Shown one piece after another: positions 1-9,156 of a stretch of DNA of 64,000 nucleotides. The stretch spans positions 1 through 64,000 of the forward strand of contig NZ_FUXU01000004.1 in NCBI RefSeq assembly GCF_900167155.1, read 5' to 3'. How positions within the stretch are numbered: position 1 is the first letter of the stretch; the number at the start of each line of letters is the position of its first letter. The notes beneath the pieces are model-generated. The model searched no databases, had not been told where the DNA came from, and saw only the letters and a list, made by a program, of their open reading frames with translations. Position numbers and translations under genes: made by a program. The stretch is from Enterovibrio nigricans DSM 22720. Its GTDB lineage: Bacteria > Pseudomonadota > Gammaproteobacteria > Enterobacterales > Vibrionaceae.

Positions 1-91
1 GCCTGAAACTCAGTATATTGCTTAAGAACCGAACAACTTTAGGCTGCCATGTCTTCCAACCGAATTAAGCAACAAAGCCGTTGTTTGAGTA

Positions 92-97
92 TATAAT
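92..97 (+). promoter_or_regulatory. candidate -10 box of the dnaB promoter
   Basis: A perfect TATAAT hexamer lies about 30 bases before the dnaB start. No good -35 hexamer is seen 16-18 bases upstream, so this is only a weak promoter call. The first 127 bases of the window hold no other recognisable feature. Confidence 0.3.
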
Positions 98-127
98 GGC
101 CTGCGCAATGACAAGGTAATAAGTAAT

Positions 128-1537
128 ATGGCAGAGCAACGCAGCAAGCAATTTAATTCCAATAAACCCAAAGACCGTCAGGTAGATGCCCTGAAGGTGC
201 CGCCGCATTCTCTGGAAGCGGAACAATCGGTACTGGGTGGCCTTATGCTCGACAATGAGCGTTGGGACAGTGTTTCCGAAAAGGTGATTGCGACTGACTT
301 TTACAGTCGGCCACACCGTTTGATTTTTGAAAGCACGAAGAGATTGCTCGATGATGGTCATCCACTCGATTTGATCACGCTTTCTGAGCATTTGGAAAAG
401 CATGGTTCACTGGAAGACGTCGGGGGCTTTGCTTACCTTGCAGAACTTGCTAAAAATACACCAAGTGCAGCGAACATTGTCGCTTATGCGGATATCGTTC
501 GTGAACGTGCGATGGTGCGTAACCTGATTGGTGTGGCAAATGAAATTGCCGATGCGGGTTATGAGCCTGATGGTCGCACGTCAGAAGACTTGCTTGATAT
601 GGCAGAGAGCAAGGTTTTCGCCATCGCTGAGTCCCGTACCTCTGAAACCGAAGGTCCGCAAAACATCGACAACGTTTTGTCGAAAACCCTTGAGCGTATC
701 GAAATATTGTTTAAGTCACCGCAAGATGGTGTGACAGGGGTTTCAACCGGCTTTTCTGATCTGAACAAGAAAACTGCGGGTCTCCAAGGCTCTGATTTGA
801 TCATTGTGGCAGCCCGTCCTTCCATGGGTAAAACCACGTTCGCGATGAACCTGTGTGAAAACGCCGCGATGGATCAGGATAAACCTGTACTCATTTTCTC
901 GCTGGAGATGCCCGCCGAACAGTTGATGATGCGTATGCTCGCGTCGTTGTCTCGTGTCGATCAAACCAAAATCCGTACCGGTCAGCTTGATGATGAAGAC
1001 TGGGCACGTATTTCATCGACCATGGGCATCTTGATGCAAAAGCGCAATATGTACATCGATGATAGCTCCGGCCTGACGCCGACAGATGTGCGCTCTCGTG
1101 CACGACGTGTGGCGCGTGAGCATGGCGGTCTGTCCATGATCATGGTCGACTACCTTCAGTTGATGCGTGTACCAGGTCTGCAAGATAACCGTACCCTTGA
1201 AATTGCCGAAATCAGCCGATCGCTAAAAGCGTTGGCGAAAGAATTGAACGTGCCCGTTGTCGCCCTGTCGCAGCTTAACCGCTCGCTGGAACAACGTGCA
1301 GACAAACGCCCTGTTAACTCCGACTTGCGTGAATCAGGTGCGATCGAGCAGGATGCTGACTTGATCATGTTCATCTACCGCGACGAAGTGTATAACCCAG
1401 AAAGCCCGCTAAAAGGCATCGCCGAAATTATCCTCGGTAAGCAGCGTAACGGTCCTATCGGCTCTATACGCCTGACCTTCCAAGGCCAGTACTCTCGCTT
1501 TGATAACTATGCAGGTCCTGCATTTGATGAAGAGTAA
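128..1537 (+). CDS. dnaB: replicative DNA helicase DnaB
   Basis: Hexameric 5'-3' helicase that unwinds DNA at the replication fork and recruits primase. The 469-residue product has the usual family length. The N-terminal helical domain occupies roughly residues 25-125 and a linker leads into a RecA-like ATPase. The Walker A motif (RPSMGKTT) is at about residue 230, the Walker B segment (MIMVDYLQLM) at about 338, and the SDLRESGAIEQDAD motif lies near 400. It begins with ATG and is followed after 12 bases by alr, an arrangement typical of Vibrionaceae and many other gammaproteobacteria. The reading frame is intact. Confidence 0.97.
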   Translation: MAEQRSKQFNSNKPKDRQVDALKVPPHSLEAEQSVLGGLMLDNERWDSVSEKVIATDFYSRPHRLIFESTKRLLDDGHPLDLITLSEHLEKHGSLEDVGGFAYLAELAKNTPSAANIVAYADIVRERAMVRNLIGVANEIADAGYEPDGRTSEDLLDMAESKVFAIAESRTSETEGPQNIDNVLSKTLERIEILFKSPQDGVTGVSTGFSDLNKKTAGLQGSDLIIVAARPSMGKTTFAMNLCENAAMDQDKPVLIFSLEMPAEQLMMRMLASLSRVDQTKIRTGQLDDEDWARISSTMGILMQKRNMYIDDSSGLTPTDVRSRARRVAREHGGLSMIMVDYLQLMRVPGLQDNRTLEIAEISRSLKALAKELNVPVVALSQLNRSLEQRADKRPVNSDLRESGAIEQDADLIMFIYRDEVYNPESPLKGIAEIILGKQRNGPIGSIRLTFQGQYSRFDNYAGPAFDEE

Positions 1538-1549
1538 GTCTGAGGTGTT

Positions 1550-2626
1550 ATGAAAGCAGCGACCGCTTTGATCCATACCGGTGCGTTAAACCACAATATC
1601 GACATTATCCGAGCTATGGCACCCAATAGCCGCACATGGGCTGCAGTGAAAGCCAATGGCTATGGTCACGGCTTGGTGGAGGTGGCGAAAGCCCTGTCTT
1701 GCCAAGCTGATGGTTTCGGCGTCGCACGACTTGAAGAAGCGGTTCGCCTCAGAGCTGGTGGCGTCATCAAGCCAATCATGTTGCTCGAAGGCTTCTCCTC
1801 ATCAGCTGAATTGCCGATGCTGGAAGCGCACAATCTGCAAACTGCCGTTCACTGCACCGAGCAACTCGAAGCACTGGAAAAAGCCAACTTGGAGCATCCA
1901 CTTCATGTATGGCTGAAGATTGACACTGGTATGCATCGTCTCGGCGTTCGCCCAGAGAGCGTGCCTGAGTTCATCGAGCGTTTGAACGCCTGTCCAAACG
2001 TTGCAAAACCGCTGCACTTTATCAGCCACTTTAGCTGTGCCGATGAACCGGAAAAGCCGTTCACTCAGCAGCAAATTGATGTCTTCAAAACACTCACTAA
2101 TGGACAGCTAGGCTTTAAGTCACTGGCGGCTTCATCAGGGTGTTTGATCTGGCCAGAAAGTCATTTTGACTATGTGCGTCCGGGCATCAGTCTTTACGGT
2201 ATTTCGCCAATGTCTGAGCGTTGCGGTGTTGATTTTGGTTTGAAACCGGTTATGACCATGACATCGAGCTTGATTGCGGTGCGTGACCACAAAAAAGGCG
2301 AACCTGTGGGCTATGGCGCACGTTGGTTTGCTGACCGTGACACCAAGATTGGTGTGGTGGCGATTGGTTACGGCGATGGTTATCCACGCGTTGCACCAGA
2401 TGGCACGCCGTTACTTGTCAATGGACGTAAGGTCCCCTTGGTTGGCCGCGTTTCTATGGATATGCTCACCGTGGATCTTGGACCGGATTCGACCGATCGT
2501 GTGGGCGATGAAGTGGTGCTTTGGGGGGGAGATCTCCCTGTTGAAGAAGTGGCGCGTCACATCGGAACGATAGGCTATGAACTCGTAACCAATCTGACCT
2601 CCCGTGTCGAACTCGTATACACCTGA
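1550..2626 (+). CDS. alr: alanine racemase
   Basis: PLP-dependent enzyme that interconverts L- and D-alanine in the cytoplasm, supplying D-alanine for peptidoglycan. The 358-residue length is normal. The PLP lysine is Lys34 in the AAVKANGYGHG motif, and the second catalytic base is the tyrosine of GYGAR at about residue 254. The C-terminal beta domain carries the VGRVSMDM signature. The gene follows dnaB by 12 bases and is probably cotranscribed with it. A terminator-like hairpin sits just downstream, inside the start of the next gene. Confidence 0.96.
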   Translation: MKAATALIHTGALNHNIDIIRAMAPNSRTWAAVKANGYGHGLVEVAKALSCQADGFGVARLEEAVRLRAGGVIKPIMLLEGFSSSAELPMLEAHNLQTAVHCTEQLEALEKANLEHPLHVWLKIDTGMHRLGVRPESVPEFIERLNACPNVAKPLHFISHFSCADEPEKPFTQQQIDVFKTLTNGQLGFKSLAASSGCLIWPESHFDYVRPGISLYGISPMSERCGVDFGLKPVMTMTSSLIAVRDHKKGEPVGYGARWFADRDTKIGVVAIGYGDGYPRVAPDGTPLLVNGRKVPLVGRVSMDMLTVDLGPDSTDRVGDEVVLWGGDLPVEEVARHIGTIGYELVTNLTSRVELVYT

Positions 2627-2644
2627 ATCATGTTGTAGGTTGTC

Positions 2645-3895
2645 TTGAATAAATCATTGTCTAAAGCCGTAACGCTGGTTACGGCTTTCTTTTGTTCGCC
2701 AATGACGGCGATGGCTGAAAAGCAACCGCCCAAAGCCTTAGATATTGAAATTGTCCCGTTTGCTTTTTCTACTGAAGTGATGGGTTTTTCTGCGGGGATG
2801 GCCGGATTATGGAAAGGCGCGGGGCAGCCGCAAGCGTCTTTATTTGCTGCGGGATTGGGCTCTTCCACGGGGACTTGGCTGAGTTTTATTGCGGCCAATA
2901 ACTATGTGTTAGCAGCCGATAGTCGGTGGCTGTTTGGTGGGCAGTTTTACGAAGCGGATTATAAGCAGTTTGACTATTACCTAGGTAACGCCGCGTCGAA
3001 TGATTCCACTTTCGATGACCGAATTAAATTGGACAGCCGAGAAGCGCAGCACCACCTTTCTGTGCGCTACATCTTGCCTTGGGGGGCTGCTCAAGAGAAT
3101 CCAATTCGTGCGGCGTTAATCCCCAAGCGTTCAGTTGATGGCAATGTGCCATGGAACAGCGGTGTATCGTCTATTGATTTTCGCCCTTTTTACAAAGCGC
3201 AAAACCTTACCGGAGTTGGTGCAGACATACCGAGTGCGTTTTCTGATAACTCGGAAGTGTGGGGACTAGAAACCCGCTTTAAATGGGATAACCGAGACAG
3301 CACTACCAACCCGACTCAAGGTAGCCTGAGTGAGTTTATCGTGACGGTAGACCCCGGCTCTGACAACCGTGCTAATTGGTGGAAATGGGAAGCGAGCCAA
3401 AGCTGGTATTGGCGCTTGGGTGAGTGGGAGGCTATGGCAAAAGAGCAGGTGTTTGCTTTGAATATCTACACCGCTGATACGCCTAGCTGGAACAACATTA
3501 CTCATATTAATGGGCAGGCGGAATTTAATCGTCCGCCTGAGTTTGCAAGCGTAAGACTGGGCGGTTTGTATCGTCTTCGAAGCTTCCAGACTGGCCGTTT
3601 CGCTGACCGCTCTGCACTGAGCTATAGCATGGAATATCGCGTGATCCCTGAGTGGCAACCGCTCGGTGATGTACCCGTGTTCAATTGGTACGATGTGCCA
3701 TGGTGGCAATGGGTGTTGTTTGCCGACGTGGGCCGCGTGGCCGATGATTACAATCTGAAAACCCTGCATGAAGACATGAAATGGAGTGCGGGGGCAGGAA
3801 TGCGCTTTCAGGTAGAAGGGATTGTGGTGCGTTCGGAAATGGCATGGGGCAGCGAAGAAGGGTTGTTCCGGGTGATGATCAATCAACCGTTCTAA
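2645..3895 (+). CDS. outer-membrane beta-barrel protein, surface-antigen type
   Basis: A 416-residue protein of unknown specific role. Residues 1-24 form a signal peptide ending in MTAMA, and the rest is rich in alternating aromatic strands. The C-terminal half (GLETRFKWDNRDSTTNPTQG, then a Gly/Arg-rich barrel ending in a terminal Phe) resembles the Omp85/D15 surface-antigen barrel. The signal peptide is only included if translation starts at the TTG at 2645. The first ATG, at 2702, falls at the end of the signal peptide. It lies 18 bases after alr. I cannot assign a substrate. Confidence 0.7.
   Translation: MNKSLSKAVTLVTAFFCSPMTAMAEKQPPKALDIEIVPFAFSTEVMGFSAGMAGLWKGAGQPQASLFAAGLGSSTGTWLSFIAANNYVLAADSRWLFGGQFYEADYKQFDYYLGNAASNDSTFDDRIKLDSREAQHHLSVRYILPWGAAQENPIRAALIPKRSVDGNVPWNSGVSSIDFRPFYKAQNLTGVGADIPSAFSDNSEVWGLETRFKWDNRDSTTNPTQGSLSEFIVTVDPGSDNRANWWKWEASQSWYWRLGEWEAMAKEQVFALNIYTADTPSWNNITHINGQAEFNRPPEFASVRLGGLYRLRSFQTGRFADRSALSYSMEYRVIPEWQPLGDVPVFNWYDVPWWQWVLFADVGRVADDYNLKTLHEDMKWSAGAGMRFQVEGIVVRSEMAWGSEEGLFRVMINQPF
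2663..2688 (+). terminator. terminator-like hairpin inside the barrel gene's signal-peptide codons
   Basis: The arms AAAGCCGTAAC and GTTACGGCTTT pair perfectly over 11 bp around a GCTG loop and are followed by CTTTT. It has the form of an intrinsic terminator for dnaB-alr, yet it lies within codons 7-15 of the downstream gene if that gene starts at 2645. It could partly attenuate read-through into the barrel gene. Confidence 0.65.
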
Positions 3896-3898
3896 CAA

Positions 3899-3931
3899 GA
3901 AAGAGGCCAACGTTTAACGTTGGCCTCTTTC
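3899..3931. terminator. bidirectional terminator
   Basis: Two perfectly complementary 16-base arms, beginning GAAAGAGGCC, flank a single central T. A-tracts and T-tracts at the ends let it work on both strands. It separates the barrel gene (plus strand) from the converging Calx-beta fragment (minus strand). Confidence 0.85.
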
Positions 3932-3945
3932 ATATTGCGGCAGAA

Positions 3946-4554
3946 TTACCAAGTCACGTTTTCGAGTCCGATGGAAATATCGTCACCGCCATCAGGACGA
4001 TCTGAAGTGATATTCCAGGTGAGCCTGAAGTTGGCTTGCGTGGATACTGGCGTAAAGTCATAGGTATAAGAAACAGTCGTTGGTTTCGAGTACACTCTTG
4101 ATTGATAGTTGCCCACAACGACCCATCCACTTCCATAGTCCATCTCAACCGTGAATCGAGATAGGCCACCAATATCTTGTGTTGATAGGATCTTGTAATT
4201 CAGCGTGCTGGCAGAGCCAATCGATAATCCATCAATTGCACCTTCATAGCGAGAGGTGTGCGTTGAATTGTGGTAGTCCCCAATCCATGTCACGTCATCG
4301 TTTTCTGAACACCAAGTTAGCGAGTTCGTTGGTGTGGTCCAACTACCATTACTACACAGCCTCATTCCCACTTCAGCCGGATCGTTGTCAGTAATGGTGA
4401 CGCTGGCAGAGCTCAGATCACTCTTGTTGGTGGCGACCCAAGCCTCTAACGTAAAGTTCTCATCGTTCTCATGCACTGCGTCATTAACTGTAGGTACTGA
4501 AATGCTTACCGACGTTACCCCTTGTGGCAGGCTAATCTCGGTTTTTTTAGCAGA
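3946..4554 (-). pseudogene. 3' fragment of a Calx-beta repeat surface protein
   Basis: The minus-strand frame is open from 4554 down to the stop at 3946, about 202 codons, with an upstream in-frame stop at 4555-4557. The start of the fragment carries a typical Calx-beta repeat end (TSVSISVPTVNDAVHEND, then SASVTITDND). It is followed by an unrecognised C-terminal region of about 140 residues. Such repeats belong to very large adhesin-like surface proteins, and no start codon or signal peptide precedes the repeat. It is best read as the surviving 3' end of a much larger gene whose 5' part was lost. The XRE gene begins 40 bases upstream of the fragment. Confidence 0.65.
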
Positions 4555-4590
4555 CTAATTAAATGCCCTTCTCGCATTGGGGGGGCACAC

Positions 4591-4803
4591 TTAATCAGAA
4601 ATCAAATCGGAAACTGACACCCTCAAAGCTTCAGATATCTGATAGATCTTGGTGAGGGTAATGTTCTGATCACCTCGTTCAATGTGTCCCATATAACTAC
4701 GGTCGATCCCTGCAAGATCAGCCAACGCTTCCTGAGATAAACCTTTCTCTTTTCTCGTTTGACGAACTTTTTCACCAAAAGCGACCAAGCGCGGATCTTT
4801 CAT
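4591..4803 (-). CDS. XRE-family helix-turn-helix regulator
   Basis: A 70-residue single-domain DNA-binding protein. The Cro/C1-type helix-turn-helix spans about residues 10-62, with GLSQEALADLAGIDRSYMGH as the core. Its size and sequence resemble controller (C) proteins of restriction-modification systems and small phage repressors. It starts with ATG at 4803 and is divergent from the HNH nuclease gene across a 115-base AT-rich gap. No methyltransferase is nearby, so a complete restriction-modification system is not present here. Confidence 0.85.
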   Translation of the reverse strand: MKDPRLVAFGEKVRQTRKEKGLSQEALADLAGIDRSYMGHIERGDQNITLTKIYQISEALRVSVSDLISD

Positions 4804-4918
4804 AATTGCTCTGCCTAAAAGACAGAACTATCACCAAATGTAGTCTATATCACCACGGGATATGTCGCTCATTTTGCATTAATCTGATATTACGATTTCA
4901 ATACACTTGGATAACAAC

Positions 4919-5326
4919 ATGAAGCTAAACACTTTGATTCACCGGCAAGGTGGCTTTTGCTTTTACTGTAGAAAGCCGCTTCTTGAGCGTGATGCATCTA
5001 TTGAACACATCATTCCAAGCTCAATGGGAGATTACCAAGGATTTACCAACCAAGTTGCATGCTGCACACTCATGAATAGCATTCTGCAAGACTTACCACC
5101 AAAGCATAAAATAGAACTGCTTTTGAACTGGTGGGGACGGTCACCTTGTCCAAAGGATATGGCACTTTCCCTTAAAGAAATCGAGAAGCAGCGACAGAGC
5201 ATACTAAATTCAAGTTTTAATGAGCCAATCTACGGCTATAAAGATGGCGGCTTATTAACAGCCGATGAAAATGTAATCTTGGAAGTACCGGAGGAACTTG
5301 ATGAACTCCGTTTTAAAAAAGAATAA
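4919..5326 (+). CDS. HNH endonuclease family protein
   Basis: A 135-residue predicted nuclease. A zinc-binding CFYC pair at about residues 14-17 is followed by the HNH core (SIEHIIPSSMGD), an Asn, and a further CC pair in the segment VACCTLMNSIL. The rest has no recognised domain. ATG at 4919 is preferred over the upstream in-frame TTG at 4907. It is divergent from the XRE regulator, suggesting a two-gene defence or mobile-element remnant. The target is unknown. The region is AT-richer than the neighbouring housekeeping genes, consistent with transfer. Confidence 0.75.
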   Translation: MKLNTLIHRQGGFCFYCRKPLLERDASIEHIIPSSMGDYQGFTNQVACCTLMNSILQDLPPKHKIELLLNWWGRSPCPKDMALSLKEIEKQRQSILNSSFNEPIYGYKDGGLLTADENVILEVPEELDELRFKKE

Positions 5327-5704
5327 CCGTTTGCCTAGATTCTTGAGTGTGGACTTTGTCAAATCAAGGGAAGATAACATAGTGTTGCATTACAAGGTTT
5401 ACATCGCTGTTGTTCACTCTTTATCAGCAGGAATATTTAGCTGTTTCTCACCCTGTCGCCACAATTAGAAGAGAGGCTATCGGGTAAGTTCAGGCTTTAA
5501 AGAACTAGATGTTTGCCAGTAAAGAGCAGATCAGAGCAAACATCATACTTATAGTTCTGCAACATCTATTACTAAGTATCTGGATGATTAAGCCTTCAGA
5601 AAATGCTTAATGAAGATTTATAGGATTTTTCTGTAAGAAAGTTTATTAACTAAGAAACCTGATGTCTATATAGCCACCACATAACCCGGTACGATAATCC
5701 GTGT
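5327..5704. other. intergenic stretch without a gene
   Basis: This AT-rich stretch separates the HNH gene from the truncated yjbQ. No plausible coding frame, hairpin terminator or RNA gene was found. Near its right end there are two imperfect copies of a short motif (TGTCTATATA at about 5661 and 5701, and related ATAACCCG..TACG strings). These lie at the place where yjbQ loses its 3' end and could be scars of an insertion or deletion. Confidence 0.4.
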
Positions 5705-5977
5705 CTATATAACCCGTACGTCATCACCTTCATACGTGTGTTGGTAATAAGGCGCACGCTCAGGCACAAACTTATTAAAGTGCGCTTCCATGTCAGCACG
5801 CACGGTTGGATCGGCGTTTTCGTTTAGCGTGAGACTCGCGGAGGTGTGCTGGATGAAAAGGTGAAGAATACCAACTCGGATATCGGAAAGCTCAGGCAGG
5901 TTTTGTTGTACGTCGTCCGTGATCAGATGAAAACCACGAGGTCGAGCGCGAAGCGTAAAGGTTTTTTGTATCCACAT
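5705..5977 (-). pseudogene. yjbQ: truncated YjbQ/UPF0047 family gene
   Basis: The 90 residues match the N-terminal two thirds of YjbQ-type proteins, which are small cytoplasmic proteins of about 135-140 residues linked to secondary thiamine-phosphate synthase activity. The conserved [17 protein letters not shown] and HTYEGDD segments are present. After DD the frame runs VRVI and stops. The family's usual C-terminal part (the segment with a conserved His-x-Arg near the end) is missing. The gene appears cut at its 3' end by the adjacent AT-rich islet. The ATG at 5977 is the natural start. Confidence 0.8.
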
Positions 5978-6273
5978 TTAAAACACCCTGCAGTACTGAA
6001 ATTGGTTAAAGTCTTGGGCGACTGAATAACCCAGTGTTGGTTATGATACGAACACTGACCTAGCGCAAAAAGATTGCCATGCAATCGTGACAACATTTAC
6101 ACCCACTCAACTTGGCGAGACAGGTTGTTTGTGTGTAGAGCCTAGTATCGATGCGAATGACATCGTAACATTACGCGAATCTGAAGGCTGCTTCTATGAA
6201 AGCGGTCGACCTCTGTGAAACGTGGCATGACAGTATCCACGGAACAGACTTTGTCTACAAAGGAACAATAATT

Positions 6274-7926
6274 ATGTTGAAGTCCATCAATCCGACGCAA
6301 ACAGCAGCGTGGAAAGCGCTGACTGCTCACTTTGAAGATGCGCAGGATTTGACCCTTACCTCGCTTTTTGCCAACGACCCTCATCGTTTTGACAAATTCT
6401 CTGTTCAGTTCGGTAATGACATTCTGCTGGATTACTCAAAAAACCTGATCAGTGAGCAGACATTGGACAAACTGTTTGCGCTGGCAGATGAGACCGAGCT
6501 GAAAGACGCAATCAGCGCGATGTTCCGTGGCGACAAGATCAACCTGACTGAAGACCGCTCAGTGCTCCACGTTGCCCTGCGCAATCGTAGCAATACACCA
6601 ATCATGGTGGACGGTGAAGACGTGATGCCAGCCGTGAATGCGGTTCTGGAAAAAATGAAAGCGTTCTCAGATCGTGTGATCAGCGGTGAGTGGAAAGGTT
6701 ACACCGGCAAAGAAATTACCGATGTGGTCAACATCGGAATCGGTGGTTCAGATCTGGGTCCTTATATGGTGAGCGAAGCGCTGGCGGCGTACAAAACGCG
6801 CCTGAACCTGCACTTCGTGTCTAACGTTGATGGCACACACATCGCGGAAACGCTGAAGGATCTGAACCCAGAAACAACCTTATTCCTGATCGCGTCGAAA
6901 ACGTTCACCACTCAAGAAACCATGACCAATGCGTTGTCTGCGCGTGGCTGGTTCCTCGAAATGGCACAAGACCAAGCGCACGTTGCGAAGCACTTCGCCG
7001 CGCTATCTACCAACGCTGCATCTGTGTCTGAGTTTGGTATCGACACTGACAACATGTTCGAATTCTGGGACTGGGTTGGTGGCCGTTACTCGCTGTGTTC
7101 AGCAATTAGTTTGTCTATCTGCTTGTCTGTGGGTTATGACAACTTTATTGAGATGCTGTCTGGTGCGCACGAGATGGACAAGCACTTCCAAAGCACGCCG
7201 TTTACTGAAAACCTGCCAGTGTTGCTGGCGTTGATTGGCATTTGGTACAACAACTTCCATGGTGCCGAATCCGAAGCGATCCTGCCTTACGATCAGTATC
7301 TGCACCGTTTTGCTGCGTACTTCCAACAAGGCAATATGGAATCAAACGGTAAGTACGTAGACCGTGATGGCAATCCAGTGGAATACCAAACAGGCCCTAT
7401 CATTTGGGGTGAGCCGGGTACGAACGGTCAACACGCGTTCTACCAATTGATCCACCAGGGCACTAAGTTGATCCCATGCGATTTCATTGCACCTGCAATC
7501 AGCCACAACCCGCTGAGCGATCATCATCCTAAGTTAATGGCTAACTTCTTTGCGCAAACCGAAGCGCTGGCTTTTGGTAAGACGCGAGAGCAAGTTGAAG
7601 CAGAATTTGCAGCAGCGGGCAAATCCGCAGAAGAAGTGGCTGCACTGGTGCCGTTCAAAGTGTTTGAAGGCAACCGCCCAACTAACTCGATTCTGGTTAA
7701 GCAAGTCACGCCAAGTGTACTGGGTGCGTTGATTGCCATGTATGAGCACAAGATCTTTGCTCAAGGCGTGATCTGGAATATTTTCAGCTTCGATCAGTGG
7801 GGTGTGGAGTTGGGTAAGCAATTGGCGAACCAAATCTTGCCAGAGCTGGCTGACCAAGATGAAGTGGATAGCCATGACAGTTCAACCAATGGCCTGATCA
7901 ACACGTTCAAGCAGTGGCGCGCATAG
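6274..7926 (+). CDS. pgi: glucose-6-phosphate isomerase
   Basis: Interconverts glucose-6-phosphate and fructose-6-phosphate in glycolysis and gluconeogenesis. The ATG at 6274 ([10 protein letters not shown]) gives 550 residues, the usual length, and is preceded by AAAGGA. An upstream in-frame ATG at 6196 would add 26 unrelated residues and is rejected. Family signatures are visible: [11 protein letters not shown] around residues 150-160, the phosphate-binding [10 protein letters not shown] segment around 210, and [17 protein letters not shown]-type C-terminal motif (here [14 protein letters not shown]). It is followed by a strong terminator shared with cheX. Confidence 0.97.
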   Translation: MLKSINPTQTAAWKALTAHFEDAQDLTLTSLFANDPHRFDKFSVQFGNDILLDYSKNLISEQTLDKLFALADETELKDAISAMFRGDKINLTEDRSVLHVALRNRSNTPIMVDGEDVMPAVNAVLEKMKAFSDRVISGEWKGYTGKEITDVVNIGIGGSDLGPYMVSEALAAYKTRLNLHFVSNVDGTHIAETLKDLNPETTLFLIASKTFTTQETMTNALSARGWFLEMAQDQAHVAKHFAALSTNAASVSEFGIDTDNMFEFWDWVGGRYSLCSAISLSICLSVGYDNFIEMLSGAHEMDKHFQSTPFTENLPVLLALIGIWYNNFHGAESEAILPYDQYLHRFAAYFQQGNMESNGKYVDRDGNPVEYQTGPIIWGEPGTNGQHAFYQLIHQGTKLIPCDFIAPAISHNPLSDHHPKLMANFFAQTEALAFGKTREQVEAEFAAAGKSAEEVAALVPFKVFEGNRPTNSILVKQVTPSVLGALIAMYEHKIFAQGVIWNIFSFDQWGVELGKQLANQILPELADQDEVDSHDSSTNGLINTFKQWRA

Positions 7927-7955
7927 TGCGACCAGCGAGTGACTGTGATTGACAT

Positions 7956-7987
7956 AAAAAACGCCGCAAAATCTGCGGCGTTTTTTT
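7956..7987. terminator. bidirectional terminator between pgi and cheX
   Basis: The arms AAAAAACGCCGCA and TGCGGCGTTTTTT enclose a five-base loop. The A and T runs on both sides fit termination of pgi (plus) and of cheX (minus). Confidence 0.9.
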
Positions 7988-8004
7988 ATGAGCGAAAAGC
8001 ATAT

Positions 8005-8466
8005 TCAGTCAAAACATATTTCAATGTACGCTCGGCCAAATTCTGACTCAAACGGCATGATAATGATTTGGCCTTCGCTCTTGTGGGTGATGGTGTGCTC
8101 GCGACCCGAAACAACAATGGGTGTCGCCATATCGAAATCAAAGCCTTTCTCAGCCAGAATACGTTTAGCGCCACCCGTGACCATATTGGTAATTTCGCCC
8201 ACCATGTCGGTGACATCGGCATTGATCGAGCTTGGGCGTTCACCCAGCATGCGACTCATTATTTCCAGCGCAAGATCTTCTTCGAAAGTCACAGAAAAAG
8301 AACCTTTCGTTTGCGCTCCCACCATCCCAATAAGACCAGACACATCGCCCTTGGCAACTTCTGACTTTTTAACTTGTGGCTTCCTCGGCGTGATTTCGAG
8401 TTGCGCCATCGTTGTCAGCACATTGACCAATGAAGATAAAAATGGATTTATAAATTCTGCGCGCAT
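8005..8466 (-). CDS. cheX: CheX-family chemotaxis phosphatase
   Basis: A 153-residue protein of the CheX/CheC group, cytoplasmic enzymes that dephosphorylate CheY-type response regulators. The active-site Glu-x-x-Asn motif is visible as GEITNMVTGGAK in the middle of the protein, and the N-terminal helix (MRAEFINPFLSS) is typical. It stands alone, without other chemotaxis genes nearby. It lies 17 bases downstream of zur on the same strand and may share its transcript. Confidence 0.85.
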   Translation of the reverse strand: MRAEFINPFLSSLVNVLTTMAQLEITPRKPQVKKSEVAKGDVSGLIGMVGAQTKGSFSVTFEEDLALEIMSRMLGERPSSINADVTDMVGEITNMVTGGAKRILAEKGFDFDMATPIVVSGREHTITHKSEGQIIIMPFESEFGRAYIEICFD

Positions 8467-8483
8467 AATGTTAATTCACCGTC

Positions 8484-8942
8484 CTACTGCATTTTCTGTG
8501 TCGCCACCTGACAAGTGTGACAAGTTCCATGTGTTTCAACGACGTGATTGATCACTTTAAAGCCAACCTGATGTGCTCTTTCCTGAAGTGCATCAGATAG
8601 CGCATCAGCGTGGCATTCTTCTACCGTACCGCATGAATCACAGATTAACAATTGAGAGCAATGCGGTTCGTGACCGAGATGACAGCAAGCAATAAAGCTG
8701 TTTGTTGACTCGACCTTATGTACAAACCCTTGAGAAAGCAGAAAATCGAGTGCTCGGTAAACCGTTGGTGGTTTTGCCTGAGGCTCGGTTTCTCTCAATT
8801 TATCCAGCAAATCATAAGCACTGATCGCACGTTTGCTTTGGATAATAATTTCATAGACCCGTCCGCGTTGCGTTGTCATTCGCACGCCACGTTGTTCGCA
8901 TAATGACTGCGCGCGGGTAATTAGGTGTGAAAGGTTGGCCAT
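8484..8942 (-). CDS. zur: zinc uptake regulator Zur (Fur family)
   Basis: Zn-responsive repressor of zinc-uptake genes. The 152 residues comprise an N-terminal winged helix (VRMTTQRGRVYEII through the PPTVYRALDFL recognition region) and a C-terminal dimerisation domain. The structural zinc site is given by the two cysteine pairs CDSC and CHTC. The HxLGHEPH segment (CCHLGHEPHC) is typical of Zur rather than Fur. It starts at ATG 8942 and probably leads a short transcript with cheX. Zur upstream of dusA/pspG is a common arrangement in related bacteria. Confidence 0.92.
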   Translation of the reverse strand: MANLSHLITRAQSLCEQRGVRMTTQRGRVYEIIIQSKRAISAYDLLDKLRETEPQAKPPTVYRALDFLLSQGFVHKVESTNSFIACCHLGHEPHCSQLLICDSCGTVEECHADALSDALQERAHQVGFKVINHVVETHGTCHTCQVATQKMQ

Positions 8943-9122
8943 AAGACCTCAGAAATCAGGCTGAAGGCTTTATTCTATCACAGCATCTTTAACGCGTACT
9001 TGCTGCACCGTGACGGCGGTTGGGCTTTGGGTAATTGTAGTTGATGAATACCAATAGGCAGGTGAGATTCGCGTTACTTTGATTGTGGATCGCTTGCAGA
9101 TGAAGTGTTGATGGTGAAGCGC

Positions 9123-9142
9123 GGTGGGCCTTTCGGCCCACC
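9123..9142 (-). terminator. hairpin after the malY-like gene
   Basis: GGTGGGCC and GGCCCACC form an 8-bp stem around TTTC, 15 bases after the aminotransferase stop on the minus strand. There is no clear T-tract behind it, so it may be a 3'-end stabiliser rather than a full intrinsic terminator. The remaining 8943-9156 gap shows no convincing gene. Confidence 0.45.
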
Positions 9143-9156
9143 TAAAAGGCATTGTT

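Noticed and set aside
3266-3910. 214-residue minus-strand open frame opposite the barrel gene
   Set aside because: No family similarity, and it runs through the bidirectional terminator.
5640-5704. Integron attC site at the yjbQ break
   Set aside because: Short repeats are present, but no pair of R and L boxes with the usual spacing was found, and no integron integrase is in the window.
8970-9152. 60-residue minus-strand open frame between zur and the malY-like gene
   Set aside because: It spans the hairpin behind the malY-like gene and has no recognisable similarity.
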